From Physcomitrium patens (taxonomy: Eukaryota > Streptophyta > Bryopsida > Funariales > Funariaceae), in contig NC_037253.1 of the NCBI RefSeq assembly GCF_000002425.4, positions 435,169-499,168 of the forward strand: a stretch of DNA of 64,000 nt. Direction: 5' to 3'. Positions 13,691 through 25,750 of the stretch are shown one piece after another. A program made the position numbers and the translations under genes. The notes beneath the pieces were generated by a model. The model was not told where the DNA came from. It was given only the letters and a program-made list of their open reading frames with translations, and did no database searches. The stretch's first letter is position 1; every line of letters starts with the position of its first letter.

Positions 13691-14683
13691 TTAAAATCTC
13701 AACAACTATTAATTAAATTTTTAATCTTGACTAAAACTTTGTATACAAGTCAATCTTCAAGCAAATAATAAGTACACAAAGTTTGAGAAAAATTGAACAT
13801 GTTAATTAAAAAAAAAAAAAAAAAAAAAAAAAACCCAAAATATCTTGGATGTCAGCCATCTTTCTTATCCAACTTTTTTTTTGATCTTCTTGCAGCAATT
13901 ACTTCTTATTGAATTGTTCAATTATTCTCCAAATTAGAAAAATTGTTAAAAACTAAGCTTGCTATGCTTCTATAAATTTTTGCTTCAATTGAATTAGCAT
14001 TTTGCTTAAGATTATAGAAACTCTTACTAATCCTAAAAATCAAATATTTGAGATTCTAATTCAATCAAATTTCAATGCTCTTTAATTTAACGGTTTGATT
14101 GATCATATATTTAAAAAATATCTTTAAAACAAGTATATTTATAAATCTCATTTTATTCCTCAAAATCCTTGCTCTCTAATCAATAAAAGCTTCTTAGAAT
14201 AGTTGTAGGTGCACAGTTTTGAGCCTCAAGCTTTGATATTGACCTTAGTTTATAACTAATCATCTCTTAATATCAATTCCTATATTTGTAAGCTAACTTT
14301 TATTACAAACTATTCTTAACTATTTTTTAAAGATATCTTCATTATTAATTTTTTTAATCTATTTTTTCTCTTATTTATAATAATACAATGTAAGTAGATT
14401 TTTTTCTATTTTTACAATAGATAATATTAATATTAAATATTTTACTACCTCCTTATATTTTTACATATATTTTAATACTATATTTTTTTAATTAAGCTCT
14501 TGTATGATAGAATTCATATTTCTCTTATACCATATTGTTGCATTACAATAAAACTCTCTTATCATCTATCCATATTTCTCATGTCTTCTTATTCCAAGTT
14601 CCTCCAATCCTCATCTTGACCTTTCCGTTTCCAACTTCCATCTTTGTTCCAACCCCTCCCTTCTTCCTCCAACTCTATCCCTT

Positions 14684-15081
14684 TGTCACAGACACAGAAA
14701 TACAGACTTGAGATCTAACAAGAAGTTCAAGAAGAACTGGCAAGAACTAGATTAATCAGATGAATACAAGAAGAACACCAGAGAAGTGAGCTAGACCTCC
14801 AAGAGATGTGTTGTCGAGACTGAAGAACTCTTCAGCCTTGATTCCAATATATACTCCTATTTAGGAAGCTTCTTAAGCAACTTCTACCAACTAGGAAGCT
14901 TCTAAAAGGTTCCAAAGACTTGCTTCTAGAAGGTTCTAGAAACTTATCTCTAGAAGGTTCTAAGGACTATGTCCCTAACATCTTCTACCAACTAAGAAGT
15001 TTCTAGAAGGTTCTAGAAGCTTGTTTCTAGAGGGTTCTAGAAACTTGTCTCTAGAAGGTTCTAAGGACTATGTCCCTAACA
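14684..15081 (-). repeat. Element A 3' LTR (398 bp)
   Basis: On the plus strand it runs TGTCACAG to CCCTAACA, that is, TGTTAG to TGTGACA in the element's sense. A purine tract (AGAAGGGGGTGA on the minus strand) lies immediately inside, as expected for the plus-strand primer. It is 30 bp shorter than the other LTR because that one carries a local duplication. Confidence 0.92.
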
Positions 15082-15129
15082 TCACCCCCTTCTTTAGCTT
15101 CGAGGTCTCTGAGAAGCAATGTTGTTGTC

Positions 15130-15490
15130 AATCAGTACCAACGTAAGAAAATGAAGATCTGCCGCATAACGTCTGCTATGAACTCCAACTGTTGTTCACG
15201 AGGTAAGTGGTTCATCGGCCCTTGAAGCCAACAGTAGTGGCCCATTCCTTTAACTTCTGACCAAGCATGAACTTCCGTGTCTTCATTGGGAAATTTTCCT
15301 GCAAATATGCCTTCTGGTTGACCATCGTAAGCAGACTCGGACTCAAATACAATCACCAGTGATCGATTACTTGGTATCCTCCATCGTCGTCGTGGTGCAG
15401 GTAGTTCTTCATCTCGGGATCACCTTCGTGAGCTAGTTGGTTGAGATAATCTGACTGCCATAGTATCTATCTTTTGGCTATCCATATCAA
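15130..15490 (-). pseudogene. Extra frame 3' of pol in element A, unknown function
   Basis: The homologue of 41950-42372 at the same place between chromodomain and LTR: MDSQ start, VRLSQP, then LVIVFE, GMGHYCWLQGP, MNHLPREQ. Roughly a third of positions match over the last 75 residues. It looks broken. Conservation between two clearly diverged elements suggests the product mattered. Confidence 0.5.
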
Positions 15491-18400
15491 AAGACCAAAC
15501 TATAGCTATTGAAAAAATTCTATTTTATCTTGGAGAAAATAACTACATCAACTACGAATTTTGGTAGTGCTCTCCCCCTTTCTTATATTCTTGGGTGAGC
15601 AAGCTTCAGAAAGAAGCTATCGTCGAACTAGTTTAGATTTATGAGGATGTTGTTGATGAAACTCATATACCTTTTGCGGCGCATTGGCGAGATTTTATGC
15701 TAGCTCCCACGTTCGCTCATTAATGTCGTAGCCGCACCAATGAACAAGATACTCCAACTTGCCCCACCTTCACCATGAATCCAGTACCTTTTCATCATCG
15801 TATTCCTTGTGGTTCTCGATCACAATACTAGGTGGCGGATATTGCACTCTTCCAAGAAAAAATGACTCTCGATAAGGCTCCAACAAAGAAACATGAAAGA
15901 CTGGATGTACCTTCATAGAAGCCGGTAATTCCAGACGGTACGCCATTGGATTGATTTGCTTCTGGATTATAAATGGTCCCAATCTTCGATAGTCCAACTT
16001 ATCACATGGGCGCTTGGTCTTGATATTCCGTCGAAGAAGCCATGCTTTATCTCTAATTTTGAAAGTAGGTGCTTGATTCCGAAATCTATCTGCAGACGTC
16101 TTGTAGGATTCTTCAGCGGATTGTAATTGAAGCTTCAATGTATTTTGAAGCTCTGATATTTGTTTCGTAAATCCTTCAGCTGCTGGATTGTTATTTGTTG
16201 ATGGACTCAATAAATCAAGCTTCGGATGGTACCCATAGTTGGAAAAGAATGGTGTGTATTGAGTCGACGCATGGAGGGTGTTGTTATATGCAAACTCGGC
16301 TAGCGGCACATATGTGGTCCAATCGTCTTGCTGATAGTTGATGCTGCATCGTAAGTATTGTTCCAAGACTTGGTTCACCCGTTCCGTTTGGCCGTCAGTT
16401 TGAGGATGAAAAGCCGAAGAAAGCTTGATATCCACCTTCAGTATCTCAAAGAGAGATCTCCAAAACTTTGATACGAACTGGGTTCCTCGATCTGATATGA
16501 TATCATCTGGTAGTCCATGATAACGATACACATTATCGAGAAAGAGCCTTGCTGTGACTTCACTGGACGATGTCTTCTTGCAAGGAACAAAGAGCGTAAT
16601 TTTTGTAAGCCGATCTACCACGACAAAGATGCTGTCAAATGAGTTTGATGATGGCAGGTCCGTGATGAAGTCCATGGAAATTGAAGACCATGGTTGACGT
16701 AAAATCGGCAATGGCTGTAGGAGTCCATAAGGGCGATGCCGAGGATTCTTGGATCTTGAATAGATGTCACAGGAGACGACAAAATCTTTCACATCCTTCC
16801 ACATTTGGGGCCACCAAAAATCTCGAGAAATAAGCTCCAAGGTCTTGTTGAATCCAAAATGTCCCACAGTTGGAAAATCGTGGCGAGATTGAAGAACTCG
16901 GAGTCGTGCTGGTCCTTTTGGGATATATAACCGCTCCTCAAAGTATAAAAGATCTCCCTCCACCTTGAACTTGTCGTCATTGGCACGCTGCTTAATATCA
17001 ATGGCTACTGAATCTTCAATGGTCATGGCACGTACCTGATTCAGGAAGTCACTATCAATTGGCACAATAGTAGCACAAAGCTGAAATTGCTCTAGCTTCA
17101 ACAATGTCGTGTATTGTTGATCAAACGCTGCTTCTCCAGCCTTTGGTACAAGATACGATCTCCTCGATAAGGCATCAGATAGGCCTTGCTGCTTTCTAGG
17201 TCGATAAGTGATAACAAAATCGAACCTAGATAGCAATATACTCCACCGAGCTTGACATCGATTTAGAACTGGAGCCGACATGAAATACTCCAAATTCTTG
17301 TGATATGTATATACAGTCACTGGATGTGCAGCTCCTTCAAGAAAATGACGCCATTCTTCGAAAGAATCCACTATAGCAAGAAGTTCCTTATCGTGGATCT
17401 CATAATTGATTTCAGTAGCAGAGAACTTTCGAGCATAGAATGCAACCAAATGGAGCTTCTTGTCTTCTCCCATTTGTGAAAGTACAGTTCCTAAAGCAAA
17501 ATCCGAAGCATCAGTTTCTAAATAAAAGGCCTTTGTAAAGTCTAGATGTATCAAGATTGGAGCCGTAATAAATGCAGTCTTCAGGTCTTGAAACGCCTTC
17601 TCTGCTAGAGGTCCCCATTCCAGCTTATCCTTGCATGTCAACCGAGTGAGGGGAGCAACAACTTGAGAGTAATTTTTGATAAAGATCCGATAGAAGTTAG
17701 TAAAACCAAGAAAGCATTGTACGTCTCTAACCGTCTTCTGAACCTCTCAGGACACGATTGCTTCCACCTTCTTGGGGTCCATCTTCAAGCCTTCCGTAGT
17801 CGCAACAAACCCCAAAAACTCCATCTCTATTTGGTGAATTAAACACTTCTCCAACTTGGCATATAGTCCTCACTCGCGTAGTTTCTCTAAGACCAAACGA
17901 ACGTGTTTTTCATGCTCTTTCTCATTTTTGGAGAATATCTAAATATCATCCAAATAGATGACAACAAAATCATCAAGGTGCTCTCGGAAAATGTCATTCA
18001 TCATACGTTGAAAGATCGTTGGAGCATTGGTAAGACTAAAGGGCATGACATTATACTCAAAATGGCCATACCTTGTACGGAACGCTGTCTTCCACTCATC
18101 TCCTTCCTTGATTCGTACAAGGTTGTAAGCTCCCCTTAGATCAATTTTTGTAAAGATCCTTGTACGTCCAAGTTGTTCTAAGAGACCAGAAATCAAGGGT
18201 AACTGATAACGATTCTTCTTTGTTACCTTGTTGAGGCCTCGATAGTCCACGCACATCTGCAATGAGCCATCTTTCTTCTTCACAAATAAGATGGGTGCTC
18301 CAGTTGACGATTTTGAATGACGGATGAAGTTCTTGGCTAGATTCTCGTCGATATACTTTCGCAACTCCGCCAACTCCGTCTGCGATAGATTGTAGATTGG

Positions 18401-20165
18401 GCCAAAAGGTAGTTGTGCTCCTTCCTGCAAGTCTATGGCGCAATCATATGGTCTGTGTTCCGGTAGCATGTCAGTATTTTTCTTTTGAAACACGTCTTTA
18501 AAATCCTTATATTGCTCCGGTATACTTGCTGTCGAGATCTTCTCCCTGGTAGTTGGAGTCGCATAAATGACAAACGGTGTGCCTTCCTTGGACAATCTTA
18601 TAAACGCTATTGCTCGAATAAATAAGGATTTCTCTATTCAGAGTTTTCTACTAGGCTTGCTCTTGGGTCGTTTTGTGGGAAAGGTTATCTTCCGCAACTT
18701 CCAATCTATAGATGGGTTATGCTTTTCCAACCAGGAAAGACCAAGAATAACAAGATTTGATGGGGTTCTAATAATATTGAAAATAATATGACTACTATGG
18801 CCCTTAAACGTCACTTCTATAGGTTCTGATTCATGGATGACACTACCAGACAATAAAGGTCGTCCATCTATGACCTCAACGTGAATAGGTTTGGATTTTT
18901 GTACTAAAGGGATCTTATGACGCTTTGCAACTTCTTCGTCTAAGAAACAAGTAGATGCTCCTGAATCTAATAATGCTAAGGTTCTCAGTTTTTGAGGGCC
19001 AATAAGCAAAAGGATTGTAAAACAAAAGGCAGGTTGAACGGAAAGAAAGGAACTTGATTGTTATTGCGATATTTCACTGTCCAGCCGCACGGTTCATATT
19101 GTAGCTGGGCATCCTCGTTTTCCTGAATAAACGTGCCCCTAGTCTTGATAATACGTCGATTTTGCTTCTTGGGGCAGTTTCCAACTTTGTGGCCTTCTTC
19201 ACTGCAATACAAGCATAGACCTTCCTCTATACGCCGCTTTTTTTCTTCTAGAGTTAGAGATTTGACACGTACCACATCAATTTGCATGTCTTCTACTTCT
19301 GAATGTAAATTCTCGCTGCTTGCCGACATAGTTGGGGTGTGGCGAACCGTATGTTGTCTTGAACGTTGATCTTGGCGACGTTGGAATAGGCGATTATCGC
19401 ACTTCATAGCTTGGCTAATAGCTTCGTTGAGCATTTTTGGATCAGGAAGAGTTAACAGCAAATCCTTCACATCGTCCCTTAAACCCCAATAGAATTGACT
19501 CATCAACGCTTCTTTGTCCCAATTGATGTCGCATGCTAATTGCTTGAAGTCTGATGCATAGATTGATGTAGAACGCATCCCTTGTCGTAGTGACCGGATC
19601 TTTGTTGTAGCCCATCGAACCTTGTCGTGTTCACCAAATGCTTCCGCAAACGCCTCCAAAAAGGTTTCAAAGTTGTTTAGTATGGACGATCGTTTCTCAA
19701 ACAAAGGAGCAAACCATAATAGAGCTTGTCCTGTAAGTAAGGTTCCAACAAGCCCAACACGTGACTTCTCCGTTGTATAGCGTTCGGGTTGTAAAACTGT
19801 TATCAACCTGATTTGGTTGACGAATCCTCGAAACTTGGAACGCATACCATCAAACTTGTCTGGAAGGCTAACTCGGGGCTCCTTATGTTGTAGAATCAGT
19901 GGTGCTTGTCGAACCTGAGGCAAAGTTGCTTCTCCAAGTGTAGAAGTTTGAGGCTAGTGCAACCTAGATTGTGCCATCTCAAATGCTCCATTATTATGAA
20001 GCCTTGCCACGACTCCTTCAATCTCTGTAGTTCTTTGCGATAACGTAGCGAGGGCATTCATGATAGCATCTAACTTGGACTCTGAACTTTCCGTCATACT
20101 AATGTCTTGGCCCTCGGCCATTCTAAGAAAAGGATAGAAATGACTCTACAAGAAGACAATATTGG

Positions 20166-20309
20166 TTTAGAGGAGGATACTCCGCAACCTCTAAAATGCC
20201 TTAAGAGCTTCAAGAAAAGGGGTAATCCACTCTCTCCAAGAAGAATAAGACTCCAATATTGTAACAAAAGAAGTATCAGTTTAGAGGAAGGTAATCCGCA
20301 ACCTCTAAA
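20166..20309 (-). repeat. Two leader hairpins of element A
   Basis: The leader contains two related copies of a unit, each with an 8-bp perfect stem TTTAGAGG/CCTCTAAA. The first is 20166-20173 with 20188-20195, the second 20280-20287 with 20302-20309. In the sense strand the loops start TTGCGGA. A GTGGATTACCCC word precedes each hairpin. Element B has one equivalent hairpin with a different stem sequence that still pairs. Confidence 0.6.
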
Positions 20310-20388
20310 ATGCTAGTACACTTCCAAGCAGAGGGGTAATCCACACTCTAAGAAAGAAGAAACTAGCTCTGATATCTGAGGTGAGTGG

Positions 20389-20399
20389 AGTCTCGACAA
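20389..20399 (-). other. Self-priming primer-binding site of element A
   Basis: On the minus strand TTGTCGAGACT begins after a 2-nt spacer from the LTR end. It is the exact 11-nt reverse complement of AGTCTCGACAA in the LTR (plus coordinates 20529-20539), placed where the RNA should begin. This is the arrangement known from the Tf1/sushi group, where the 5' end of the RNA primes its own reverse transcription. Confidence 0.7.
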
Positions 20400-20563
20400 A
20401 CTGTCATGGACACAGAAATACAGACTTGAGATCTAACAAGAAGTTGAAGAAGAACTGGCAAGAATTAGATTAATCAGATGAATACAAGAACAACACCAAA
20501 GAAGTGAGCTAGAGCTCCAAGAGATGTGTTGTCGAGACTAAAGAACTCTTCAGCCTCGATTCC

Positions 20564-20571
20564 AATATATA
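20564..20571 (-). promoter_or_regulatory. TATA box of element A
   Basis: On the minus strand a TATATATT word starts 32 bases upstream of base 20539. That base is the predicted transcript start, because the 11 bases beginning there (20539 down to 20529, AGTCTCGACAA) are complementary to the site just inside the LTR. Confidence 0.6.
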
Positions 20572-20642
20572 CTCCTATTTAGGAAGCTTCTCAAGTAACT
20601 TCTACCAACTAGGAAGCTTCTCAAGTAACTTCTACCAACTAG

Positions 20643-20660
20643 GAAGCTTCTAGAAGGTTC
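20643..20660. promoter_or_regulatory. Heat-shock element array in element A U3 (first)
   Basis: Reads GAAgcTTCtaGAAggTTC: four perfectly alternating units with 2-nt spacing, the consensus bound by trimeric heat-shock factor. It lies about 105-120 bases upstream of the predicted start of the minus-strand transcript. Confidence 0.75.
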
Positions 20661-20743
20661 TAGAGACTTGCTTCTAAAAGGTTCTAGAAACTTATCTCTA
20701 GAAGGTTCTAAGGACTATGTCCCTAACATCTTTTATCAACTAA

Positions 20744-20761
20744 GAAGCTTCTAGAAGGTTC
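20744..20761. promoter_or_regulatory. Heat-shock element array in element A U3 (second)
   Basis: The same GAAgcTTCtaGAAggTTC array, in the second copy of an internally duplicated U3 block. Confidence 0.75.
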
Positions 20762-20772
20762 TAGAGACTTAC

Positions 20773-20790
20773 TTCTAGAAGGTTCTAGAA
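20773..20790. promoter_or_regulatory. Heat-shock element array in element A U3 (third)
   Basis: Reads TTCtaGAAggTTCtaGAA, four perfect alternating units. A further GAAggTTC pair follows at 20802-20809. The other LTR has the equivalents, including a five-unit array at 14996-15018 and a four-unit array at 14924-14941. Confidence 0.75.
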
Positions 20791-21900
20791 ACTTGTCTCT
20801 AGAAGGTTCTAAAGACTATGTCCCTAACACCCTTCTATTACCAATCTTTGTTCTTATTTCCTTGCAATCCATATCTCCTTGTTTACATAAACCCTCTTTT
20901 TGACTTTGGATTTCTTATCAATTTGGAGTCCTACAATAAAGTGTTAAATGGGTCTTCAAAGCCAACCTTGATTTCGGGCAACAATTCTACAAGAGCACTC
21001 ATTGTGGTAGATTTTCTTGTCCTACAATCAACTATGATTGTCACACCATCAATCTTTAGATCAATCACATTTAATAACAAGCACATCTTCATTTCATCTT
21101 GATCCCCAATGGTTGTGAAAGAAAAAACGGAACATGCATCACCTTTAGATGCTATATTTTATTATGACAAGAAACCACTTCACATATTTAAAAAGTTTCT
21201 AAAACATTATAAAATCAATAAATAACATCAAGAAACATAAATCATCTTAGTACACATGAAAGAAAATGAACTGGCACACAAATTTGACCTTGGTGAGATC
21301 TTTATGCTCCTTCAGAAGAGTGACAACATTATTGATTTTTAAAGCTTAATCAAATCTCTTTTCTCCTGACCAATATCTAAACTACAAAACTTTGCTAAAA
21401 GTACTTTGGCAAAAGCTGCTATTGTTTGCTTGTGTATACTACCACTTTATCACTTAACATCCATATTGATTGGTATCCAATTGATGATGTCACAAACAAC
21501 ATTAATAGAATTTCATGTATTAGTAGTGTAAATCTTACAATTCCATAATTGCAAGAAAAAAAAAATTGTTATGTTTGATTTTTATCCAATGGAAAGAAAG
21601 GGCCTAATGCTAGTAAAGATATAAAAGATAAGACTTAAAAATGAATAAATTTAAACTTATATAAATTCAACAGGAGGTTTGAAAAGTTATGCATTTTAAA
21701 ACGTAAACCTTTCAATTATTTCTAAAAACAGCAACATATGTTTTGGTACATTTTAGAAGGTAAAAATATTTTATATATTTAACTTATATATAAAATTTAA
21801 AAATAATTAAAAATTTATCATTTTTGAAATTTAGAGTTAATTTAATTTTATGGTATTAAATCAATTTTTTTTAATGTTTAGGATCGAAACACCAATGATT

Positions 21901-21932
21901 GTATATATACATATACATATACATATATGTGT

Positions 21933-21983
<51 letters not shown>
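21901..21983. repeat. Compound (CA)n-(TA)n microsatellite
   Basis: A run of TATACA words goes into about 15 CA units and then about 13 TA units. Confidence 0.9.
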
Positions 21984-21989
<6 letters not shown>

Positions 21990-22691
21990 TCTCTTTCAAA
22001 TATCAATATGTTATAAAATAAAAAATATCTTTAAAAAGAATTTTCAAAGATAATCTTAAATTTTCTATAATAATTTACAAAAATAGTTGAACAGCTAATA
22101 TTATATAAACAAGGGTAAAAATACAGAACAAATGAATAAAAATTTCAATTTGAATTGACATCAGGATTATCTAGACAATACAAGAATAGACCATTTGGAG
22201 CTTTCTTTATGAATGTTTTGGGCATGGTAAAAATGATGTAGTGTTGTTTTAAAATAAGATAATGGTCACTTTAATATTTTAAAGCAACATTTTGTAAGGT
22301 GGTCTTCATCATTTGATTATATATCAATGGCATTAAATATTAAAAAGTTCACATGTGGTTGGTGTTTGTGCAGAGGATGTGTATCACGTTGTATTGTAAA
22401 CCAACTAGATACAAAAAAAATATCTTTGCTTAACCATACTTAATGTAACAGTTACAATATTAGCATGTAATGCTTTTGAACAGATATCTTATATCTTCTA
22501 ATAATAGTTAAATGTTTGTAAGTACTAAATTGTAAAATATATTGCAAAGAACTTTCTCTAGAAACTAACATTCTTTTTACAGATGGTACATATTTGCTAC
22601 TTTTTTTGTAATTAGTTCTTCTAACCACATTTAAGCAGTACAACTAGAATTTTTTAGTTTCAACACTTGAAACTAAAAATACAAGTCCATT

Positions 22692-22925
22692 TCAGCTGAT
22701 ATGCTTCGGCTGAGAACCTTTGCTTGCCATGTTTAGAGCCAGAAGGAGGGCTGCAATGTAGATCTTGCAGAAAAGAAAACATAATTGACAACAAAAACGA
22801 ACAACAATTTTCAAAAAATAAAAACATAAACTAAAACTACTTACCTTTGTAGACACAGCAGGTGCAACAACCTCAAAACCTATCAAGATCATGTTTCCAG
22901 CATCCACCCCCTCTGTTTTTAGCAT
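22692..22925 (-). pseudogene. Exon fragments resembling a class II diterpene cyclase
   Basis: On the minus strand a frame encodes VDAGNMILIGFEVVAPAV followed by STK. The phrase xMxIGFEVVxPxx resembles the conserved MPIGFEVAFPSL block of copalyl-diphosphate-synthase-type terpene cyclases. Right after the Lys codon there is a perfect GTAAGT donor, then a T-rich stretch ending CTGCAAG, then a short frame IYIAALLLALNMASKG ending in a stop. So it looks like two small exons around an intron. Nothing else of such a gene is visible nearby, hence a fragment or relic. The match rests on one short motif. Confidence 0.3.
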
Positions 22926-23515
22926 TCTTTATTCCAACTCCCCCTTGTTCTTCCTTGTTTTGTACAGTAGGGTATATTAATTAAATAAATGGGTGGGTCA
23001 TTTTAACATTTCTCTCTTTATATAAATAAATAAATAAATTTATGTAGACAATGAATAAATAAATATTTATTTATATATACAATACTATGTACTTCATTGT
23101 GAGTACCTCCAAATGCACAGAGGAGCTTTAAAATTAGCTGTTATTGTATAATTTATAACATAGTATATAATATAATGTTGATGGTGGCTTGTGACATTGA
23201 ACAACATCAAAAAATTCAAATTCAAAAAATCATGCAAAAATAAATTTCAAATACATATATTCTTTAGACTTTGAACTATTTTATTATTAAGTGAAAAAAA
23301 TAATATTTTAAAATATTATATATATATTTTTAAAAAAACCTATATTTATAACAAAAAAATGACATAAAAGATATAAAACTTATATCAAAAATGTAAATTA
23401 GAATATTATTTAAGGTATATATAGAAGTTATTAAAATATTATTATAAAATCACATCATTAAAAAATTGTAATTTTTAATATTAAATATCAAATAAATGGC
23501 ATAACATTATTTGAG

Positions 23516-23554
<39 letters not shown>

Positions 23555-25735
23555 TTCTTAAAAGCATTCAATTATATAACTAAATTTATAACAACAATAG
23601 TCACAAGAGTTGTGATTTAAAACACACTTTAAAAATTTATTAATAAAAAAATTCTTGATATTCAAATTCTTTACTAAAGAAATATTAGTCTTAATTATAA
23701 TATTATACTTTAAATAGTTCTGTAAATTACTTTATAAATATTTCTTTGAAATAAATATTTTATTTAATAATAAATCAAAATATGAATTGTTTAATCATTA
23801 TAAGATTTGAGGTAATTTTATAGATCATATTCATAGCTACATAATAAAACAATACAAGAATATAACTAAATAAAAAAATATCATATTTTAAATTAGTTAA
23901 GATGTTAAAAATATTTAAATATTTTTTTAAAGTTTTAAAAAATATTAATTGTGTAATGTGAATGATTAATTCAATTCTTTAAATTAATGGAAAATATTTA
24001 AACTTACATAATTAATGACATATGTTATATTAAATTATGTTTTATCACAAATTTTTTATAAAAAATCTATATGTTTTTGTAAATATCGAATTTCAATGAA
24101 AAAATGATATTTCAAAAAATATAGTATACTAATATAAAAATTAATTTATAGTATATTAAAAATCATAAAAAGTAAGTATAAGAAATAAAATTAATATGAT
24201 CTTATTTACTTTTAATTAGACATGAAAAATTGGTGTTTATAAAAACTACTGATTTTTTTTATTAGTATTACTTTATGAATTTTTCATTCTCAGTATTTTA
24301 CATTTAGATCACTATGAATTTATGCTTTTTATTAAAAGATAATTCAGATTAGAGTATTATTAAATTTTATAATCTATATTATTGTAAAATTATCAAAAAT
24401 GCATAATTAACTATTATCAAATTCATATAGCTTTAGGATATAATAAAATATGCATTACAATAAATATGTTATTACAAGAATAAAAATAAATGAAACAATG
24501 GCTTTTTATAATGGTTATTATTTTTTATTTTTTATTTCTTTTTTTATATTTTTACATGAGATATTAATTTTCCTTCTTATATTTTTTAATCTCTTGTATT
24601 TAAGAGATTTTAAATTTCACCACCTCTTTTGTTTTTTTATTTTTCAAAACATTGACTTAATGAAATTATAATATTTTTCATAAATTAAAAACTATTAAAT
24701 ATTAATTTTAATAAAAAATATGAAAATATTAAATTAAATTAAATTATTAAATTAAAATATTTAAATTATTTTTTTTATAAAATTGATTCATAATTTAAAT
24801 ACTATATCAACTAATAATTATTATTTTTTTTTTAAAATAAAAATAAGTAAAAATAATTTGAAAGATGTAAATCATAATAGAAGTTTGAGGAAGAAATACA
24901 ATCTTATGTCTTTAAAAGAGAAAAAATAGAAAAATTGAAGATATATAAAAAATAAAAAGAAATTAAAGTAGCTATTGCTAAATACAAAAAAATTAAAAAT
25001 TCTTAAATTAAGACGAGTATATAGAAAAGGTGTTGACAAGAGTTATGATGGCTTTGCCCTTATCTTCATGTATACTAGCTACTAAAAAGGCCACATGATT
25101 GCTTGGACAAGTGGCTAACATGTAACTAAGTTGTCATGATAAGTGGTCAAGTTATTAAGCCAACATGTGATCAACTTGTTAAGGTGAAATATAGCCAAAT
25201 TCTTAAGACAAGAGAGAAATATATGCCAATATACTTCAACATTATTCTACATATTTTTAATTTTTTTATTTACTTAAATAACATATGTATTTGTTTCATT
25301 ACTTCTATCTCCCACATTTCTTCTATCTCAAACTTCATATGTATCTTTTATCTCCAAAGAGTGTATTGTGAATTGTCAAACTTTGGCCATTTTTTGGTGG
25401 TCAAGCTATTGGTAGCCATGCTAACAATTTTGTTTGTTTGGTTGTTTACATGTGTAAGTATTCCATCCTTCTATTTAATTTATTTTTGATAAGTTTTTTT
25501 TATCTTTCTTATATTTTTATCATAAGAACCATATAATATCAATAGAATTGATATTATCTTGTCTTTTATGAATTTGTGTGTGGTAGAGTAGTAGGAGAAG
25601 AATTTTGGTAAAAAAAATCTAATAATGCTCTAGATTCTATGCAAAATGTCTTCACCACAATCTCCTAATTTGAACGGCTCTCCCTTTTCTATTGTATCTT
25701 CTTAACTAATTTAAGATGTTTTCAAAGCTATAGAA

Positions 25736-25748
25736 GCTTTGATACCAT
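25736..25748 (-). other. tRNA-iMet-type primer-binding site
   Basis: On the minus strand ATGGTATCAAAGC differs by one base from TGGTATCAGAGC, the usual plant LTR-retrotransposon site complementary to initiator methionine tRNA. It sits 2 bases from the end of the putative LTR at 25751-25921. Confidence 0.45.
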
Positions 25749-25750
25749 AT

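Larger units (their letters stand above)
11514..14678. other. Intergenic: promoter side of the propeller gene, then AT-rich repeats
   Basis: 11514-11760 is GC-richer and is probably the leader and promoter of the minus-strand propeller gene. From 11760 the sequence is AT-rich without coding signal. It contains (AT)n at 12831-12860 and 13483-13516, a (GTTT)n/(TTTTC)n tract at 13155-13210, a 26-base A run at 13808-13833, and a degenerate AAATCCTAA-type repeat field at about 13370-13690. Confidence 0.5.
20402..20829 (-). repeat. Element A 5' LTR (428 bp)
   Basis: Partner of 14684-15081. It contains an extra copy of a 30-bp block (20581-20610 and 20611-20640). U3 lies at about 20540-20829 and holds the heat-shock-element arrays. 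The TATA word and probable start site are at about 20564-20571 and 20539. Confidence 0.92.
14679..20834 (-). mobile_element. Element A: complete Ty3/gypsy chromovirus with TSD, broken
   Basis: A full-length LTR retrotransposon in minus orientation, 6146 bp from LTR to LTR (14684-20829), flanked by the 5-bp target-site duplication CCCTT at 14679-14683 and 20830-20834. Reading on the minus strand, the parts in order are: 5' LTR (20402-20829), leader with self-priming site and hairpins, gag (about 19000-20120, CCHC knuckle CLYCSEEGHKVGNCPKK), protease (LDSGAS, near 18960), reverse transcriptase (YLDDI, near 17940), RNase H (ETDASDFALG), integrase (HHCC finger and D,D,E core, about 16000-17000), chromodomain (about 15700-15790), an extra 3' frame (about 15130-15490), polypurine tract and 3' LTR (14684-15081). 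The coding part is broken in about four or five places. The LTRs differ at roughly 6% of positions by eye, so it is clearly older than element B. Confidence 0.93.
20835..25735. other. AT-rich intergenic DNA
   Basis: Very AT-rich, with microsatellites at 21901-21983 and 23518-23547 and almost no coding signal apart from the fragment at 22690-22925. Bases about 25020-25230 weakly resemble, in minus orientation, the LTR of the B family (GTTGACAAGAGT start, ATATACTAGCTA, AACTTGTT). This could be a distant LTR remnant. Confidence 0.4.

Noticed and set aside
12831-23547. CRISPR-like arrays among the short repeats
   Set aside because: The repeats are simple microsatellites and minisatellites without spacers in a eukaryotic context.
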